Positions 35,196 through 43,642 of a DNA stretch of 64,000 bases are shown here, in pieces; the stretch's first letter is position 1; each line of letters starts with the position of its first letter. Below the pieces are notes generated by a model. The model was given only the letters and a program-made list of their open reading frames with translations, searched no databases and was not told where the DNA came from. The stretch lies in assembly GCF_014333425.1 (NCBI RefSeq), contig NZ_JACRYT010000001.1, positions 434,001-498,000 on the forward strand, given 5' to 3'. A program made the position numbers and the translations under genes. This DNA comes from Zhenpiania hominis. GTDB lineage: Bacteria; Bacillota; Clostridia; Peptostreptococcales; Anaerovoracaceae.

Positions 35196-35390
35196 ATGAG
35201 AACATGTGTAAGATGCGGAACCGAGATGAAAGAAAACTGTACAATAAAGGTGGAAGGCGCTGGTTACGGCATTGTGATGTCTTCTGACGAGAGTAAACTG
35301 TTCAGCGGAAGGATCGGCAAGCCGAAGGTAGCAATCTGTCCGAAGTGCGGCGAAGTCTCCATCTATGTGGAAGATGTAGAGAAGCTGTGA
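35196..35390 (+). CDS. Zinc-ribbon mini-protein
   Basis: This 64-aa protein has CVRCG at residues 4-8 and CPKCG at about 50-54, a four-cysteine zinc ribbon. It is probably nucleic-acid binding or a regulatory adaptor. GGAGG precedes it, and the promoter shared with the Xre module drives it. Confidence 0.7.
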   Translation: MRTCVRCGTEMKENCTIKVEGAGYGIVMSSDESKLFSGRIGKPKVAICPKCGEVSIYVEDVEKL

Positions 35391-35408
35391 TATGTGAGGG
35401 TGGCAGCG

Positions 35409-36056
35409 ATGAAGATCGAGATTGAAAAGGATTTCCCGCAGTATTTTAGACCTGCCTATCCGGAAGAATTTGAGCTGTTTTCGCACTTTGAAGTAACGGC
35501 GGGCATACCGACCGTTCTCTTTGCTGTAACGACTTGGAAAGAGAACGGAAAACCGAATGTATGCTTTCATTCGTGGAGCTGCTTTCACGGAGATAAAAGC
35601 GCATTCTTTGCCGTGATGGGCAACTTATATCAGCATACCCACACCTATGCCAATATCCAAAGAGAAAAAAGCTTTTGCATTAACTTCCTTCCGATAAGCT
35701 GCTATGACAATTTGGTAAATACCATTCATCAGAATGAATGGGACGATGACGAATTTGCCGCAGGAGGCTTTACGGTTGCCAATGCCAAAACCATTCACGC
35801 GCCTGCGATTAGCGAAGCGTTTCTCACAATGGAATGTACCTTGAAAGAAATACAGGATTTAAGCGGTGCGGGTATTACGGCTATGGTAATCGGACAGGTA
35901 CAGCACATCTCTGTCGAAGAAGCCTACGCACAAGGGTATGAATTAAGATATGGCAAGGACGGATTTATGCTGCTCGTGCCTGCGCCGCAGGACCTTGTTA
36001 CCGGAGAGCCGAATCAGTCGGCGATTGCCACTGTGCATATTGAGAAATACGACTGA
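35409..36056 (+). CDS. Flavin reductase-like (FMN-binding split-barrel) protein
   Basis: This 215-aa protein has the flavin reductase domain pattern (IPTVLFAVTTWKENGKPNVC ... HTYANIQREKSFCINFL). Such proteins bind FMN and reduce flavins or small substrates in the cytoplasm. The frame also offers GTG 35394; ATG 35409 behind GAGGGTGG is preferred. It follows the zinc-ribbon gene closely. Confidence 0.8.
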   Translation: MKIEIEKDFPQYFRPAYPEEFELFSHFEVTAGIPTVLFAVTTWKENGKPNVCFHSWSCFHGDKSAFFAVMGNLYQHTHTYANIQREKSFCINFLPISCYDNLVNTIHQNEWDDDEFAAGGFTVANAKTIHAPAISEAFLTMECTLKEIQDLSGAGITAMVIGQVQHISVEEAYAQGYELRYGKDGFMLLVPAPQDLVTGEPNQSAIATVHIEKYD

Positions 36057-36072
36057 TTTAAGGAGGGACAAA

Positions 36073-36159
36073 ATGGCGGTTTCAAATATAAAAGCGCTTA
36101 ACAGGACAGCACTACCTATGCGGTCAAGGCAGAAAGCTCTGGAGGAACAAAATGGATAA
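36073..36159 (+). pseudogene. 5' stub of an SRPBCC gene
   Basis: Behind AGGAGG, a 28-codon frame begins MAVSNIKAL, nearly the start of the full SRPBCC protein at 36603 (MATSNIKAL), then diverges and stops. The DNA match covers about 30 bases. It is the leftover of a third SRPBCC copy or of a recombination event. Confidence 0.6.
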
Positions 36160-36562
36160 TAAGAAGATCGTAAAATATTTTTATGAAGTGATTGTTTCTG
36201 AAAATATGCTTGATAAACTGTCTGAGTATATATCGGAGGACTGTATATTCAGAATGGGAGAAAAAACTACTTTCGTAGGCGTGGACGGAATGAGACAGCA
36301 CCTGATGGCTTTGAAAAAAACCTATCCTGACTACACAATGAAGATTCTCCGCCAATATGAGGAGGATGACTATGTTATTTCAGAGTATATTATGAGAGGC
36401 ACTCATAAAAGTGAGTTCGTTGGAATAACGCCCACAAATAAAATTCTGGAAATTACAGGGATTGATATAGATAAGGTTACAAGTGGGAAAATTGCCGAAC
36501 ATAGCGGAGCTGCAAACACCTTTGAAACTTTTTTAGAACATCATTTAATCAGACCTGTATAA
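36152..36562 (+). CDS. SnoaL-like / ester cyclase protein
   Basis: This 136-aa protein has the NTF2-like cone fold pattern of SnoaL/ester-cyclase proteins: an N-terminal helix (KKIVKYFYEVIVSENMLDKLSEYI), then alternating strands with GVDGMRQHLMALKKTYPDY. Members bind small hydrophobic ligands; substrates are usually unknown. GGAGG precedes it. It is one of many small single-domain genes here. Confidence 0.75.
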   Translation: MDNKKIVKYFYEVIVSENMLDKLSEYISEDCIFRMGEKTTFVGVDGMRQHLMALKKTYPDYTMKILRQYEEDDYVISEYIMRGTHKSEFVGITPTNKILEITGIDIDKVTSGKIAEHSGAANTFETFLEHHLIRPV

Positions 36563-36602
36563 AGTATAGCTTGGGACGATTGGAATTAGGGAGAGTGTGA
36601 AA

Positions 36603-36998
36603 ATGGCGACTTCAAATATAAAAGCGTTGATTCCGAGCGAGCTTCGCCAAGTATGGGATTTTGTTTTAGACATTGAGAATTACGCTGCTTGGAGAAGTGA
36701 TCTGTGTAAAACAGAAGTTATAAGCGACAAGCAATTTATCGAATATACCAAAGATGGCTACCCTACGACATTTACAGTGACGCTTATCGAGCCATACAGA
36801 CGATGGGAATTTGATATGGAAAACAGCAATATGAAAGGTCATTGGATTGGTATTTTCACTGCCAAAGCCGATGAAACAGAGATAGATTTCACGGAGTGCG
36901 TGGAAGCAAAGAAATTATTGATGAAGCCCTTTGTGAAGTCGTACCTGAAAAAGCAGCAGATACAATTTGTTGCGGATATAATGAAAAATTATTCTTAA
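36603..36998 (+). CDS. SRPBCC-family protein, copy A
   Basis: This 131-aa START/Bet-v1-like protein begins SNIKALIPSELRQVWDFVLDIENYAAWRSDL, typical of polyketide-cyclase/SRPBCC ligand-binding domains. It shares most residues with copy B at 38210, including EFDMENSNMKGHW and MKPFVKSYLKKQQ. Start ATG 36603 is preferred over GTG 36597. The ligand is unknown. Confidence 0.82.
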   Translation: MATSNIKALIPSELRQVWDFVLDIENYAAWRSDLCKTEVISDKQFIEYTKDGYPTTFTVTLIEPYRRWEFDMENSNMKGHWIGIFTAKADETEIDFTECVEAKKLLMKPFVKSYLKKQQIQFVADIMKNYS

Positions 36999-37026
36999 AG
37001 AGTCATACATAGAAAGGCGGTTTATT

Positions 37027-37209
37027 ATGAAGAAGTATGAGTATATGACAGTTGATTTAAGCGCAGAGCCATCGTTTAATGTTCATATTAAGCTGGAACG
37101 GTATATTGAGAAGCTCAATGAATATGGAAAACAAGGCTGGCGTTTGATTTCCGGAACTGATGACTGGAAGTATTCGATCTTTGAGCGTGAAATTGATGAT
37201 GAAAAATAA
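37027..37209 (+). CDS. DUF4177-like small protein
   Basis: This 60-aa protein has the DUF4177 pattern: KKYEYMTVDL ... KLNEYGKQGWRLISGT. AAGGCGG precedes it. Function unknown. Confidence 0.7.
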   Translation: MKKYEYMTVDLSAEPSFNVHIKLERYIEKLNEYGKQGWRLISGTDDWKYSIFEREIDDEK

Positions 37210-37229
37210 CAAACAGGAGGCGTATACTT

Positions 37230-37559
37230 ATGAAAGATATGATTGGATACTGTGGGCTGGACTGCGAAAAATGCGACGCATACCTTGCGACCGTCAATAA
37301 CGATCAAGCCCTGCGGGAGAAAACGGCAAAATTATGGGCAGAGTTAAATAACGCTCCCATTCTGCCGGAACATATCAACTGTGAGGGCTGTCGTGTGAAC
37401 GGAGCGAAAACAGTATTTTGTGAGCATATGTGCGAAATCCGGAAATGTGCTTTGAAAAAAGGAGTTTCCACTTGCGGCGACTGTCCGGAATTAGAAACCT
37501 GCCCCACTATTGGGGAGATCCTCGAAAATAATCCGTCTGCTTTGGAGAATTTGAAATGA
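37230..37559 (+). CDS. DUF3795 cysteine-rich protein
   Basis: This 109-aa protein begins IGYCGLDCEKCDAYLAT and carries about ten cysteines in CxxC-type pairs (CEGC, CEHMCEIRKC, CGDCPELETC), the DUF3795 signature. It probably binds metal or an iron-sulfur cluster. Function unknown. GGAGG lies upstream. Confidence 0.82.
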   Translation: MKDMIGYCGLDCEKCDAYLATVNNDQALREKTAKLWAELNNAPILPEHINCEGCRVNGAKTVFCEHMCEIRKCALKKGVSTCGDCPELETCPTIGEILENNPSALENLK

Positions 37560-37723
37560 TAGAATACATAGAGTAACAAATTAGAATTTACAGGACTCAA
37601 GGCTATAAACTAATAAAAATTTCCTTGTCAAAGAATCTTTGTGTTTAAAATAACGGACTGTAAAAGAATGTTTGCTTTTCTGTTTGTAACATTCCACTGA
37701 TAATGTCCTTAGGAGGTATAACG

Positions 37724-38170
37724 ATGAGTATTGGAAAAACAATATTAAATGTTCGAAAGGAAAAAGGAATGTCACAGGAGGAATTCGGCGGATTATTTCA
37801 TGTTACAAGACAGACGATATCAAATTGGGAGAATGAAAAAAACTATCCAGATTTGAATACGTTAGTAACTATGAGTGATATGTTTGAAATTTCTCTGGAT
37901 AAATTATTGAAGGAGGACAAACAAATGGTAAAAACAATAGATAAGGAAAGATTATACGGGAAGTATTATAAACATAAGCAATCCATTATTGATTTTTTTA
38001 CAGGTGCTGGTACAGGATTAGTGATTTCGTGCTGTATTTCTCCAGATTCTATTAGAAGGACGGTTATACTTTGCATTGGGATTGCGATGTTCTTTATTGG
38101 TGGAGTTAAGAAACTTAGATGGGACAAAGATGTTGTTAAGTATCTGGAAAAGCAAGAAAAGGAGCAATAA
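37724..38170 (+). CDS. Xre-family regulator with C-terminal membrane segment
   Basis: This 148-aa protein has an N-terminal HTH (residues ~1-60: ILNVRKEKGMSQEEFGGLFHVTRQTISNWEN) and a C-terminal part with one or two hydrophobic segments (about 85-125), so it may be a membrane-tethered regulator. AGGAGG at 37711 fixes the start at ATG 37724. Confidence 0.8.
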   Translation: MSIGKTILNVRKEKGMSQEEFGGLFHVTRQTISNWENEKNYPDLNTLVTMSDMFEISLDKLLKEDKQMVKTIDKERLYGKYYKHKQSIIDFFTGAGTGLVISCCISPDSIRRTVILCIGIAMFFIGGVKKLRWDKDVVKYLEKQEKEQ

Positions 38171-38209
38171 AGATACAAGCAAATTAAAATTTGAGAGGAA
38201 GTGCCAAAA

Positions 38210-38608
38210 ATGACAATTTCAAATATAAAAGACAGTATTGATAGTAATATTCATAAAGTTTGGGAAACTGTTTTAGCAGTTGATAAATATACTCAATGGC
38301 GAAGTGATTTAAGTAAAACGGCAGTAATAAATGAAGAACAATTTATTGAATATACCAAAAACGGCTATCCCACCACTTTTACTATCACTGTTGTAGAACC
38401 GCATAAGCGCTGGGAATTTGATATGGAAAATAGCAATATGAAAGGACATTGGGTTGGCATTTTCACTTCCATAGACGATAAAACGGAGATTGATTTTACA
38501 GAACAGGTAACAGCAAAGAAATTCTATATGAAGCCGTTTGTAAAATCATATTTAAAAAAACAGCAAACACAGTTTGTTATGGATTTAAAAAGAATATTAG
38601 AGAAATAA
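38210..38608 (+). CDS. SRPBCC-family protein, copy B
   Basis: This 132-aa paralog of the gene at 36603 shares WRSDL.KT, QFIEYTK.GYPTTFT and RWEFDMENSNMKGHW. The copies lie 1.2 kb apart with three unrelated small genes between them. The DNA is more AT-rich than copy A, which suggests separate histories rather than a fresh tandem duplication. ATG 38210 is chosen over GTG 38201, which would overlap the ribosome-binding site. Confidence 0.8.
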   Translation: MTISNIKDSIDSNIHKVWETVLAVDKYTQWRSDLSKTAVINEEQFIEYTKNGYPTTFTITVVEPHKRWEFDMENSNMKGHWVGIFTSIDDKTEIDFTEQVTAKKFYMKPFVKSYLKKQQTQFVMDLKRILEK

Positions 38609-38653
38609 ATCCTAAGTTGTAGAGCAGAAAATTGGAATTTGGAGGTTCAAATT

Positions 38654-38836
38654 ATGTGGGAAGAATTAGGAATCAGTGGTGGAACTGCAATCATTATTTT
38701 GATTGCATTGTACTTTATTGTGAAATGGGCAGTAAAAAACGGTGTAAAAGAAGCGTATAAGGATATTACTGGAAAGAAAACAGCTGAGGATACTGAAATT
38801 GAAATGGCACTCGGACTTGACACTAAAGATAAGTAA
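38654..38836 (+). CDS. Single-pass small membrane protein
   Basis: This 60-aa protein has one transmembrane helix (about residues 11-27, IIILIALYFIVKW) and a charged cytoplasmic tail. GGAGG 11 nt upstream fixes the ATG at 38654. Unknown function. Confidence 0.6.
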   Translation: MWEELGISGGTAIIILIALYFIVKWAVKNGVKEAYKDITGKKTAEDTEIEMALGLDTKDK

Positions 38837-38860
38837 ATCCGGATTTACGGAGGAGATACA

Positions 38861-39274
38861 GTGCTTGAAAATATACCTACTCAATCAACTATGACTGAAT
38901 TGCTCGGACAACCTTTGTTTGAGATCTGGCAAGAGCTGTGTTCGGTGATTGAAGAAAAATACGATATGGAACGGCTATGGAATACAGGCGGTAAGAACTG
39001 GACTTATGAATATAAGTACCGCAGAGGCGGCAAAACGCTTTGTAGCCTGTACGCAAGAAGGAATTGCGTTGGTTTTATGATCATTTTTGGAAAAGATGAA
39101 AGAGCAAAATTTGAAGATATAAGAGATTCGCTTTCTGACTCCGTTTGCAGACAATATGATGAAGCAACAACTTATCGTGACGGGAAATGGGTGATGTTTA
39201 AGCCAACCGATACTTCTGAATTCGATGACTATATGAAGCTGCTGGCTATTAAAAGAAAGCCCAATCGGAAATAG
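38861..39274 (+). CDS. DUF3788-family protein
   Basis: This 137-aa protein matches the DUF3788 pattern (WQELCSVIEEKYDMERLWNTGGKNWTYEYKYRRGGKTLCSLY). GTG start at 38861 behind CGGAGGAG. Small soluble protein, function unknown; members are often near acetyltransferases and GyrI-like genes, as here. Confidence 0.75.
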   Translation: MLENIPTQSTMTELLGQPLFEIWQELCSVIEEKYDMERLWNTGGKNWTYEYKYRRGGKTLCSLYARRNCVGFMIIFGKDERAKFEDIRDSLSDSVCRQYDEATTYRDGKWVMFKPTDTSEFDDYMKLLAIKRKPNRK

Positions 39275-39298
39275 TAATGAGAATATCGGGAGGAAAAA

Positions 39299-39757
39299 AT
39301 GAAATTAAAAAACCCTATGCTGGTAGTAACAGATATAGACAGATCAGTTGAATTTTATAAAAAAGTCTTTGGACTTCATATCATTATGGACTTTGGAGCA
39401 AATAAGACATTAACAGGCGGTTTAGCCTTACAAACTGTTGAAACATATAAAAATTTTATCGGTACAAATGACATTTCTTTTGGCGGCAACAACTTCGAGA
39501 TTTATTTTGAGGAAGATGATTTCGATAAGTTTGCCGAGAGGCTGAAGGAATGTGATATTGAATATATCCACCCGATTATGGAACATTCTTGGGGGCAGAG
39601 AGTCGTCCGCTTTTATGATCCTGATAAGCATATTATCGAAGTCGGAGAGAATATGAAGGTCGTATGCAAGCGTTTCTTGGATAGTGGAATGACGCCGGAA
39701 CAGGTTGCAAAGCGAATGAATGTACCTATGAAGTTTATAAATGCTTGTATGCGGTAA
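39299..39757 (+). CDS. VOC/glyoxalase-family protein
   Basis: This 152-aa protein has the vicinal-oxygen-chelate pattern: NPMLVVTDIDRSVEFYKKVFGL at the start and GQRVVRFYDPDKHIIEVGE near residue 100-118 carrying the typical metal-site glutamate. The C-terminal ~35 residues form a helical extension (MTPEQVAKRMNVPMKFI). It could be a resistance-type or isomerase protein; the substrate is unknown. Confidence 0.83.
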   Translation: MKLKNPMLVVTDIDRSVEFYKKVFGLHIIMDFGANKTLTGGLALQTVETYKNFIGTNDISFGGNNFEIYFEEDDFDKFAERLKECDIEYIHPIMEHSWGQRVVRFYDPDKHIIEVGENMKVVCKRFLDSGMTPEQVAKRMNVPMKFINACMR

Positions 39758-39791
39758 GGCTATTTTTAAATGGATAAGGAACGAGTAAGAT

Positions 39792-40319
39792 ATGAACTAC
39801 TCTATAAGAGAAATGCGAAAAGAAGAATATAGTCTGCTCGGTGACTTTTTGTACGAAGCAATTTATATTCCGGATGGTACGGCTGCGCCGCCTAAATCAG
39901 TGATAGCTTGTCCCGAATTGCAAGTATATATTGCAGACTTTGGAAACAGCAAACACGATAAGGCTTTGATTGCAGAAGTTGACGGCAATATTGTTGGAGC
40001 AATATGGGCAAGAATTATGAACGATTACGGACATATTGATGATAATACTCCATCGCTTGCAATGTCTGTCCTTAAAGCGTACAGGGGTATGGGAATCGGA
40101 ACTTCATTACTCACGCAAATGATGTCAACGGAAAAAGCTGCCGGTTATGCGAAGCTTTCTTTATCTGTTCAAAAGGACAATTATGCAGTAAAGCTATATC
40201 GAAAAGCTGGCTTTATAGCGGTCAAAGAAACGGACGAGGAATACATTATGATCGTCAATCTAAATTCTATTTACAAAACGATCGTATTTGACTATAAAAA
40301 CGGTTTACCACGACTTTAG
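39792..40319 (+). CDS. GNAT-family N-acetyltransferase
   Basis: This 175-aa protein has the acetyl-CoA loop KAYRGMGIGTSLLTQM (around residues 98-113) and the NYAVKLYRKAGF motif. It differs from the GNAT at 34081 and is not a duplicate of it. The acceptor is unknown. Confidence 0.85.
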   Translation: MNYSIREMRKEEYSLLGDFLYEAIYIPDGTAAPPKSVIACPELQVYIADFGNSKHDKALIAEVDGNIVGAIWARIMNDYGHIDDNTPSLAMSVLKAYRGMGIGTSLLTQMMSTEKAAGYAKLSLSVQKDNYAVKLYRKAGFIAVKETDEEYIMIVNLNSIYKTIVFDYKNGLPRL

Positions 40320-40366
40320 TAGAATACATAGATTAGAAAATTTTAATTTCTCAAGGAGGGTTTACA

Positions 40367-40621
40367 ATGAAATGTATAAAATGCCATAACACACTACACA
40401 CGGAAACTGGCGGATTTTCTATGACCATCAACGGAAAAACTATAAAAGTCATAAACGCACCTGTATTACATTGCAAGAACTGTAATTCGGTAATTATTAG
40501 CGATGAAGTAAAAGAAAAGGCAAAAGAATTTTCAAAAGTGTATTTATATCCAGACAATACTCTTGATTACGCAGAATGTGAAGCTGGAACGATGATGTCG
40601 GTAATGAATTTACTGTTTTGA
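40367..40621 (+). CDS. YgiT-type zinc-finger protein
   Basis: This 84-aa protein carries CIKCH and CKNCN motifs, the YgiT/MqsA N-terminal zinc-finger type. The HTH antitoxin domain of full MqsA is absent, and no MqsR-like toxin is adjacent. It is preceded by AAGGAGGG. Confidence 0.75.
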   Translation: MKCIKCHNTLHTETGGFSMTINGKTIKVINAPVLHCKNCNSVIISDEVKEKAKEFSKVYLYPDNTLDYAECEAGTMMSVMNLLF

Positions 40622-40695
40622 TGATGACAAAATCCTAAGTTGTTGAACAGGAAGATATATGTGATAACATATTGGACTGATAAGGAGTAAGCAAA

Positions 40696-41331
40696 ATGGC
40701 TTTTGATTACAAGAAAGAATACAAGGAATTTTATATGCCGAAGAACAAGCCCGGAATTATAGAGATTCCGAAAATGAACTATATCGCCGTCCGGGGAAAA
40801 GGCAATCCCAACGAGGAAAACGGAGAATACAAAAACTCAATCGGCTTGCTGTACGGCATCGCCTTTACCATAAAGATGAGCTACAAGGGGACGCATAAGA
40901 TCGAGGGTTTCTTTGAATATGTCGTACCGCCCCTTGAAGGACTTTGGTGGCAGGAAAACACAAAGGGACTTGATTACGCCAGAAAAGAAGATATGCATTT
41001 TATCTCTATGATCCGGCTGCCGGACTTCGTAACGAAGGAAGATTTTGAGTGGGCAGTTGAAGAAGCAACAAAAAAGAAAAAGCAGGATTTTTCTAAAGTT
41101 GAGTTCTTCCCCTATGATGAAGGACTGTGCGTTCAGTGTATGCACATCGGCTCTTATGACGATGAGCCTGCCACCGTTGATTTAATGCACGACTATATGA
41201 AAGCAAACGGGTATGAGCTGGATATTACGGACACAAGATACCATCACGAAATCTATCTGAGCGATCCGAGAAAATGTGATGTGAGCAGACTGAAAACAGT
41301 TGTGCGCCACCCAATCCGGAAAGCTGAGTAA
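40696..41331 (+). CDS. GyrI-like small-molecule-binding protein
   Basis: This 211-aa protein has the GyrI-like pattern (KPGIIEIPKMNYIAVRGKGNPNEE and PPLEGLWW ... YHHEIYLSDPRKC). The domain binds hydrophobic small molecules and some stand-alone members hydrolyse or sequester toxic compounds. It is 12 nt upstream of the CAT-like gene. Confidence 0.82.
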   Translation: MAFDYKKEYKEFYMPKNKPGIIEIPKMNYIAVRGKGNPNEENGEYKNSIGLLYGIAFTIKMSYKGTHKIEGFFEYVVPPLEGLWWQENTKGLDYARKEDMHFISMIRLPDFVTKEDFEWAVEEATKKKKQDFSKVEFFPYDEGLCVQCMHIGSYDDEPATVDLMHDYMKANGYELDITDTRYHHEIYLSDPRKCDVSRLKTVVRHPIRKAE

Positions 41332-41343
41332 ACGGAGGATATT

Positions 41344-41967
41344 ATGCCTAAAGAAGTCGACCCTAAAGATACTGCACGAGCTACGGCATATGCACTTTGG
41401 ATGAAAGCACCCAATCCAATGGTAACTTTTTTCAAGACCTTTGATGTGACCAATCTGATAAAGGTCAGCAGAAAAAGAAGCTTGAAATTCAATATGCTGC
41501 TCGATTACTGTATCGGCGGAGCTGCTGTAGGGATAAAGGAGTTTTATATCCTTCCGGTCGGCGATAAACTCATACAGTATGACGCAATAGCGGTCAACAC
41601 TATCGTGAAAAACAAAGAGGGTGAAGTCAGTTCCTGCGATCTTTCCTATGACGCGGATCTGAGCAAATTCAACGAGCAGTACCTGGAGTATACGGCACAG
41701 GTTGCAGCGAGCTGTAAGGACAGAGACTTGTCAGAAAACAGTATGGTCATCGGCACGTCCGCCATCACAGATACGGAGATCGACGGAGCTGTCGGCATGA
41801 ACAGCGGTATTTTCAATAATCCGTTCATCATCTGGGGAAGGTACAGAAAGAAATGGTTTCGGTACTATCTGCCGCTGTCGTTTCAATTCCATCACACGCA
41901 GATGGACGGCGCGCACGCGGGCGCGTTTCTGGAAAGGGTACAGATCGAAATTGACAGATTGAAGTAA
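41344..41967 (+). CDS. CatA-like O-acetyltransferase
   Basis: This 207-aa protein belongs to the chloramphenicol-acetyltransferase-like fold. The catalytic motif HHTQMDG (HHxxxDG type) is present near residue 186, followed by AHAGAFLERV. It is a CAT-like family 2 member, so chloramphenicol activity is not certain. GGAGG precedes the ATG. Confidence 0.82.
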   Translation: MPKEVDPKDTARATAYALWMKAPNPMVTFFKTFDVTNLIKVSRKRSLKFNMLLDYCIGGAAVGIKEFYILPVGDKLIQYDAIAVNTIVKNKEGEVSSCDLSYDADLSKFNEQYLEYTAQVAASCKDRDLSENSMVIGTSAITDTEIDGAVGMNSGIFNNPFIIWGRYRKKWFRYYLPLSFQFHHTQMDGAHAGAFLERVQIEIDRLK

Positions 41968-41986
41968 AAGGAAAAGAGAGGATGTT

Positions 41987-42430
41987 ATGAAAAAAGTATG
42001 GATATTAGCAGCGGTAATGATGATAGCGCTTCTGTGCGGCTGTCAGGCAAACGAAGATACGGGAGCGGATTACAGAGATGACTTTTCAAAGGCGCAGGAG
42101 ATCGCAGTGGTTCCCGCAGGCACATCGGAAGTTACCAAAATCATATCTTCCGGTGAGGATATTGAAGCATTCGTTTCAGGCATGGATATAGAAAGCTGGA
42201 AATTGGCGAAGCTGCCAGAGGGAGCAGTGGAAGTCGGAACTTTCGGGCTATCACAAGAAAAAACGATAAAGCTGGGTCAGACCGATACTGACGGGACGCT
42301 TTACGATGTAGCCACGATCACATTATATGAAGAGCCTTATATTGCTGTAGAGATCGTCGGGGTGGATATGGATATGATGTTCCAAGTGAGTGAAGGTGCG
42401 GCAGATCATTTGAAGGGGTATTTTGAATAA
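41987..42430 (+). CDS. Small lipoprotein
   Basis: This 147-aa secreted protein has a signal peptide and lipobox LLCGC (lipid-modified Cys at residue 19). The mature part is acidic and beta-rich, with no known domain. It is in line with the preceding genes and is followed by a terminator. Confidence 0.75.
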   Translation: MKKVWILAAVMMIALLCGCQANEDTGADYRDDFSKAQEIAVVPAGTSEVTKIISSGEDIEAFVSGMDIESWKLAKLPEGAVEVGTFGLSQEKTIKLGQTDTDGTLYDVATITLYEEPYIAVEIVGVDMDMMFQVSEGAADHLKGYFE

Positions 42431-42598
42431 CGTTCGGAAATATTTTGCGGCAGATACGCAATTGTTATATATAGTTGACAAATTGCCAATAACAGTTGGT
42501 TGATAAAAGATGGGATACATGTAATGCTTGCTTTTATAAAAAACAGAGCAAAGGAGACCAAGCGTAATATTGGAATATATATGATGTGGTATTGCTAA

Positions 42599-42630
42599 AG
42601 ATGGGGAGTTATTTCCCCATCTTGTTTTAT
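42599..42630 (+). terminator. Terminator of the small-gene array
   Basis: AGATGGGGA / TCCCCATCT stem with a 6-nt loop, followed by TGTTTTAT. The 168 bp before it hold no gene that I can support. Confidence 0.75.
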
Positions 42631-42644
42631 ATTTAAAAAAGCAC

Positions 42645-42702
42645 TTGCAGTTTGCAGAGATGGGCGTATAATGAACCTATCGGAAACAGATTGATTCTGA
42701 TA
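42645..42702 (+). promoter_or_regulatory. Promoter and operator of the LexA-like gene
   Basis: TTGCAG (42645-42650), 16-bp spacer, TATAAT (42667-42672). An inverted repeat TATCGGA ... TCTGATA (42678-42702) lies just downstream of the -10, where a repressor would block transcription. Autoregulation is likely. Confidence 0.6.
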
Positions 42703-42718
42703 GAAACGGAGAGATATA

Positions 42719-43318
42719 ATGAGAAGTAAAAGTATCGATACAATGAAAAAAATCAAAACCTTTGCAGAGGAATATTATATGCTCCATTATCAATCTCCGA
42801 GTATGGCACAGATCGCAGAGAATATCGGGATCGCACGAAGTACTGCGTATAAGTATTTGATAGAGATGGATCATAGGGGGATGATTTCTTATGACGGTAA
42901 AAAAATCCGTACTGAAATTATAGACCATTCTAATCCGAAAATGATCAGGGCTGCGGTACTGGGAAATATCGCATGCGGACTTCCTAATGTTGCAGAAGAA
43001 AATATCGAAGAATATGTGTCGCTTCCGGAGAGTCTGTTTGGCAGGGGAGAATTCTATATCCTGAGAGCAAGAGGAGAATCTATGATCGAAGCCGGGATTG
43101 AAGATGGGGATTTAGTTGTAATAAGAAAACAGTCTTATGCAAATGATGGGGATATTATAGTAGCTCTCGTTGAAGAAGAAGCGACATTAAAGAAAATGTA
43201 TCGAGAAGAAAATGGACGTATCATTCTGCACCCTGAAAACAAGGATATGTCCGATATCGTTGTTGACAACTGTATCATACAGGGAATAGCAGTAAAGGTA
43301 ATTAAGGATTTGAATTAA
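42719..43318 (+). CDS. LexA-like self-cleaving repressor (S24)
   Basis: This 199-aa protein has an N-terminal winged helix (PSMAQIAENIGIARSTAYKYL, residues ~27-47) and a C-terminal S24 peptidase domain with Ser121 (GESMIEAGI) and Lys158 (ATLKKM). The cleavage dipeptide position reads Ala-Cys-Gly (85-87), where LexA has Ala-Gly. It probably represses element genes until DNA damage triggers RecA-stimulated self-cleavage. Confidence 0.87.
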   Translation: MRSKSIDTMKKIKTFAEEYYMLHYQSPSMAQIAENIGIARSTAYKYLIEMDHRGMISYDGKKIRTEIIDHSNPKMIRAAVLGNIACGLPNVAEENIEEYVSLPESLFGRGEFYILRARGESMIEAGIEDGDLVVIRKQSYANDGDIIVALVEEEATLKKMYREENGRIILHPENKDMSDIVVDNCIIQGIAVKVIKDLN

Positions 43319-43340
43319 GACGGTATGAGAGGTGAAGCGT

Positions 43341-43610
43341 ATGGGAGTGGAATATTATAAAGGCAAACCTATTCCTTTGTTTGAATCAGTAAAGTTTAAT
43401 AAAGAAATCGGATATGGTTTGTCTGCAAGTGAAGATTGTAAAAGCTATTTGTTATATGAATTCAAAGATCACAACGTTGTACCGCGCCTAAAGATTAATG
43501 TAAAAGAAGGAACTGCGCTGGAACTTGAACTTGATAGTGAAGGCAAATTCAATGTTCATATCTTTGATAAGGAAGGTAATGATAAAGGAATTTCGCAACT
43601 TCCGATATAA
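43341..43610 (+). CDS. Hypothetical protein (89 aa)
   Basis: This 89-aa protein is of mixed strand/helix character and has no known motif. GAGGTGA fixes the start at ATG 43341 over GTG 43332. It follows the LexA-like gene by 22 nt and so may share its SOS-type control. Confidence 0.6.
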   Translation: MGVEYYKGKPIPLFESVKFNKEIGYGLSASEDCKSYLLYEFKDHNVVPRLKINVKEGTALELELDSEGKFNVHIFDKEGNDKGISQLPI

Positions 43611-43642
43611 GATAATAATAATTGTCTTTGGGAGGTGAAAGA

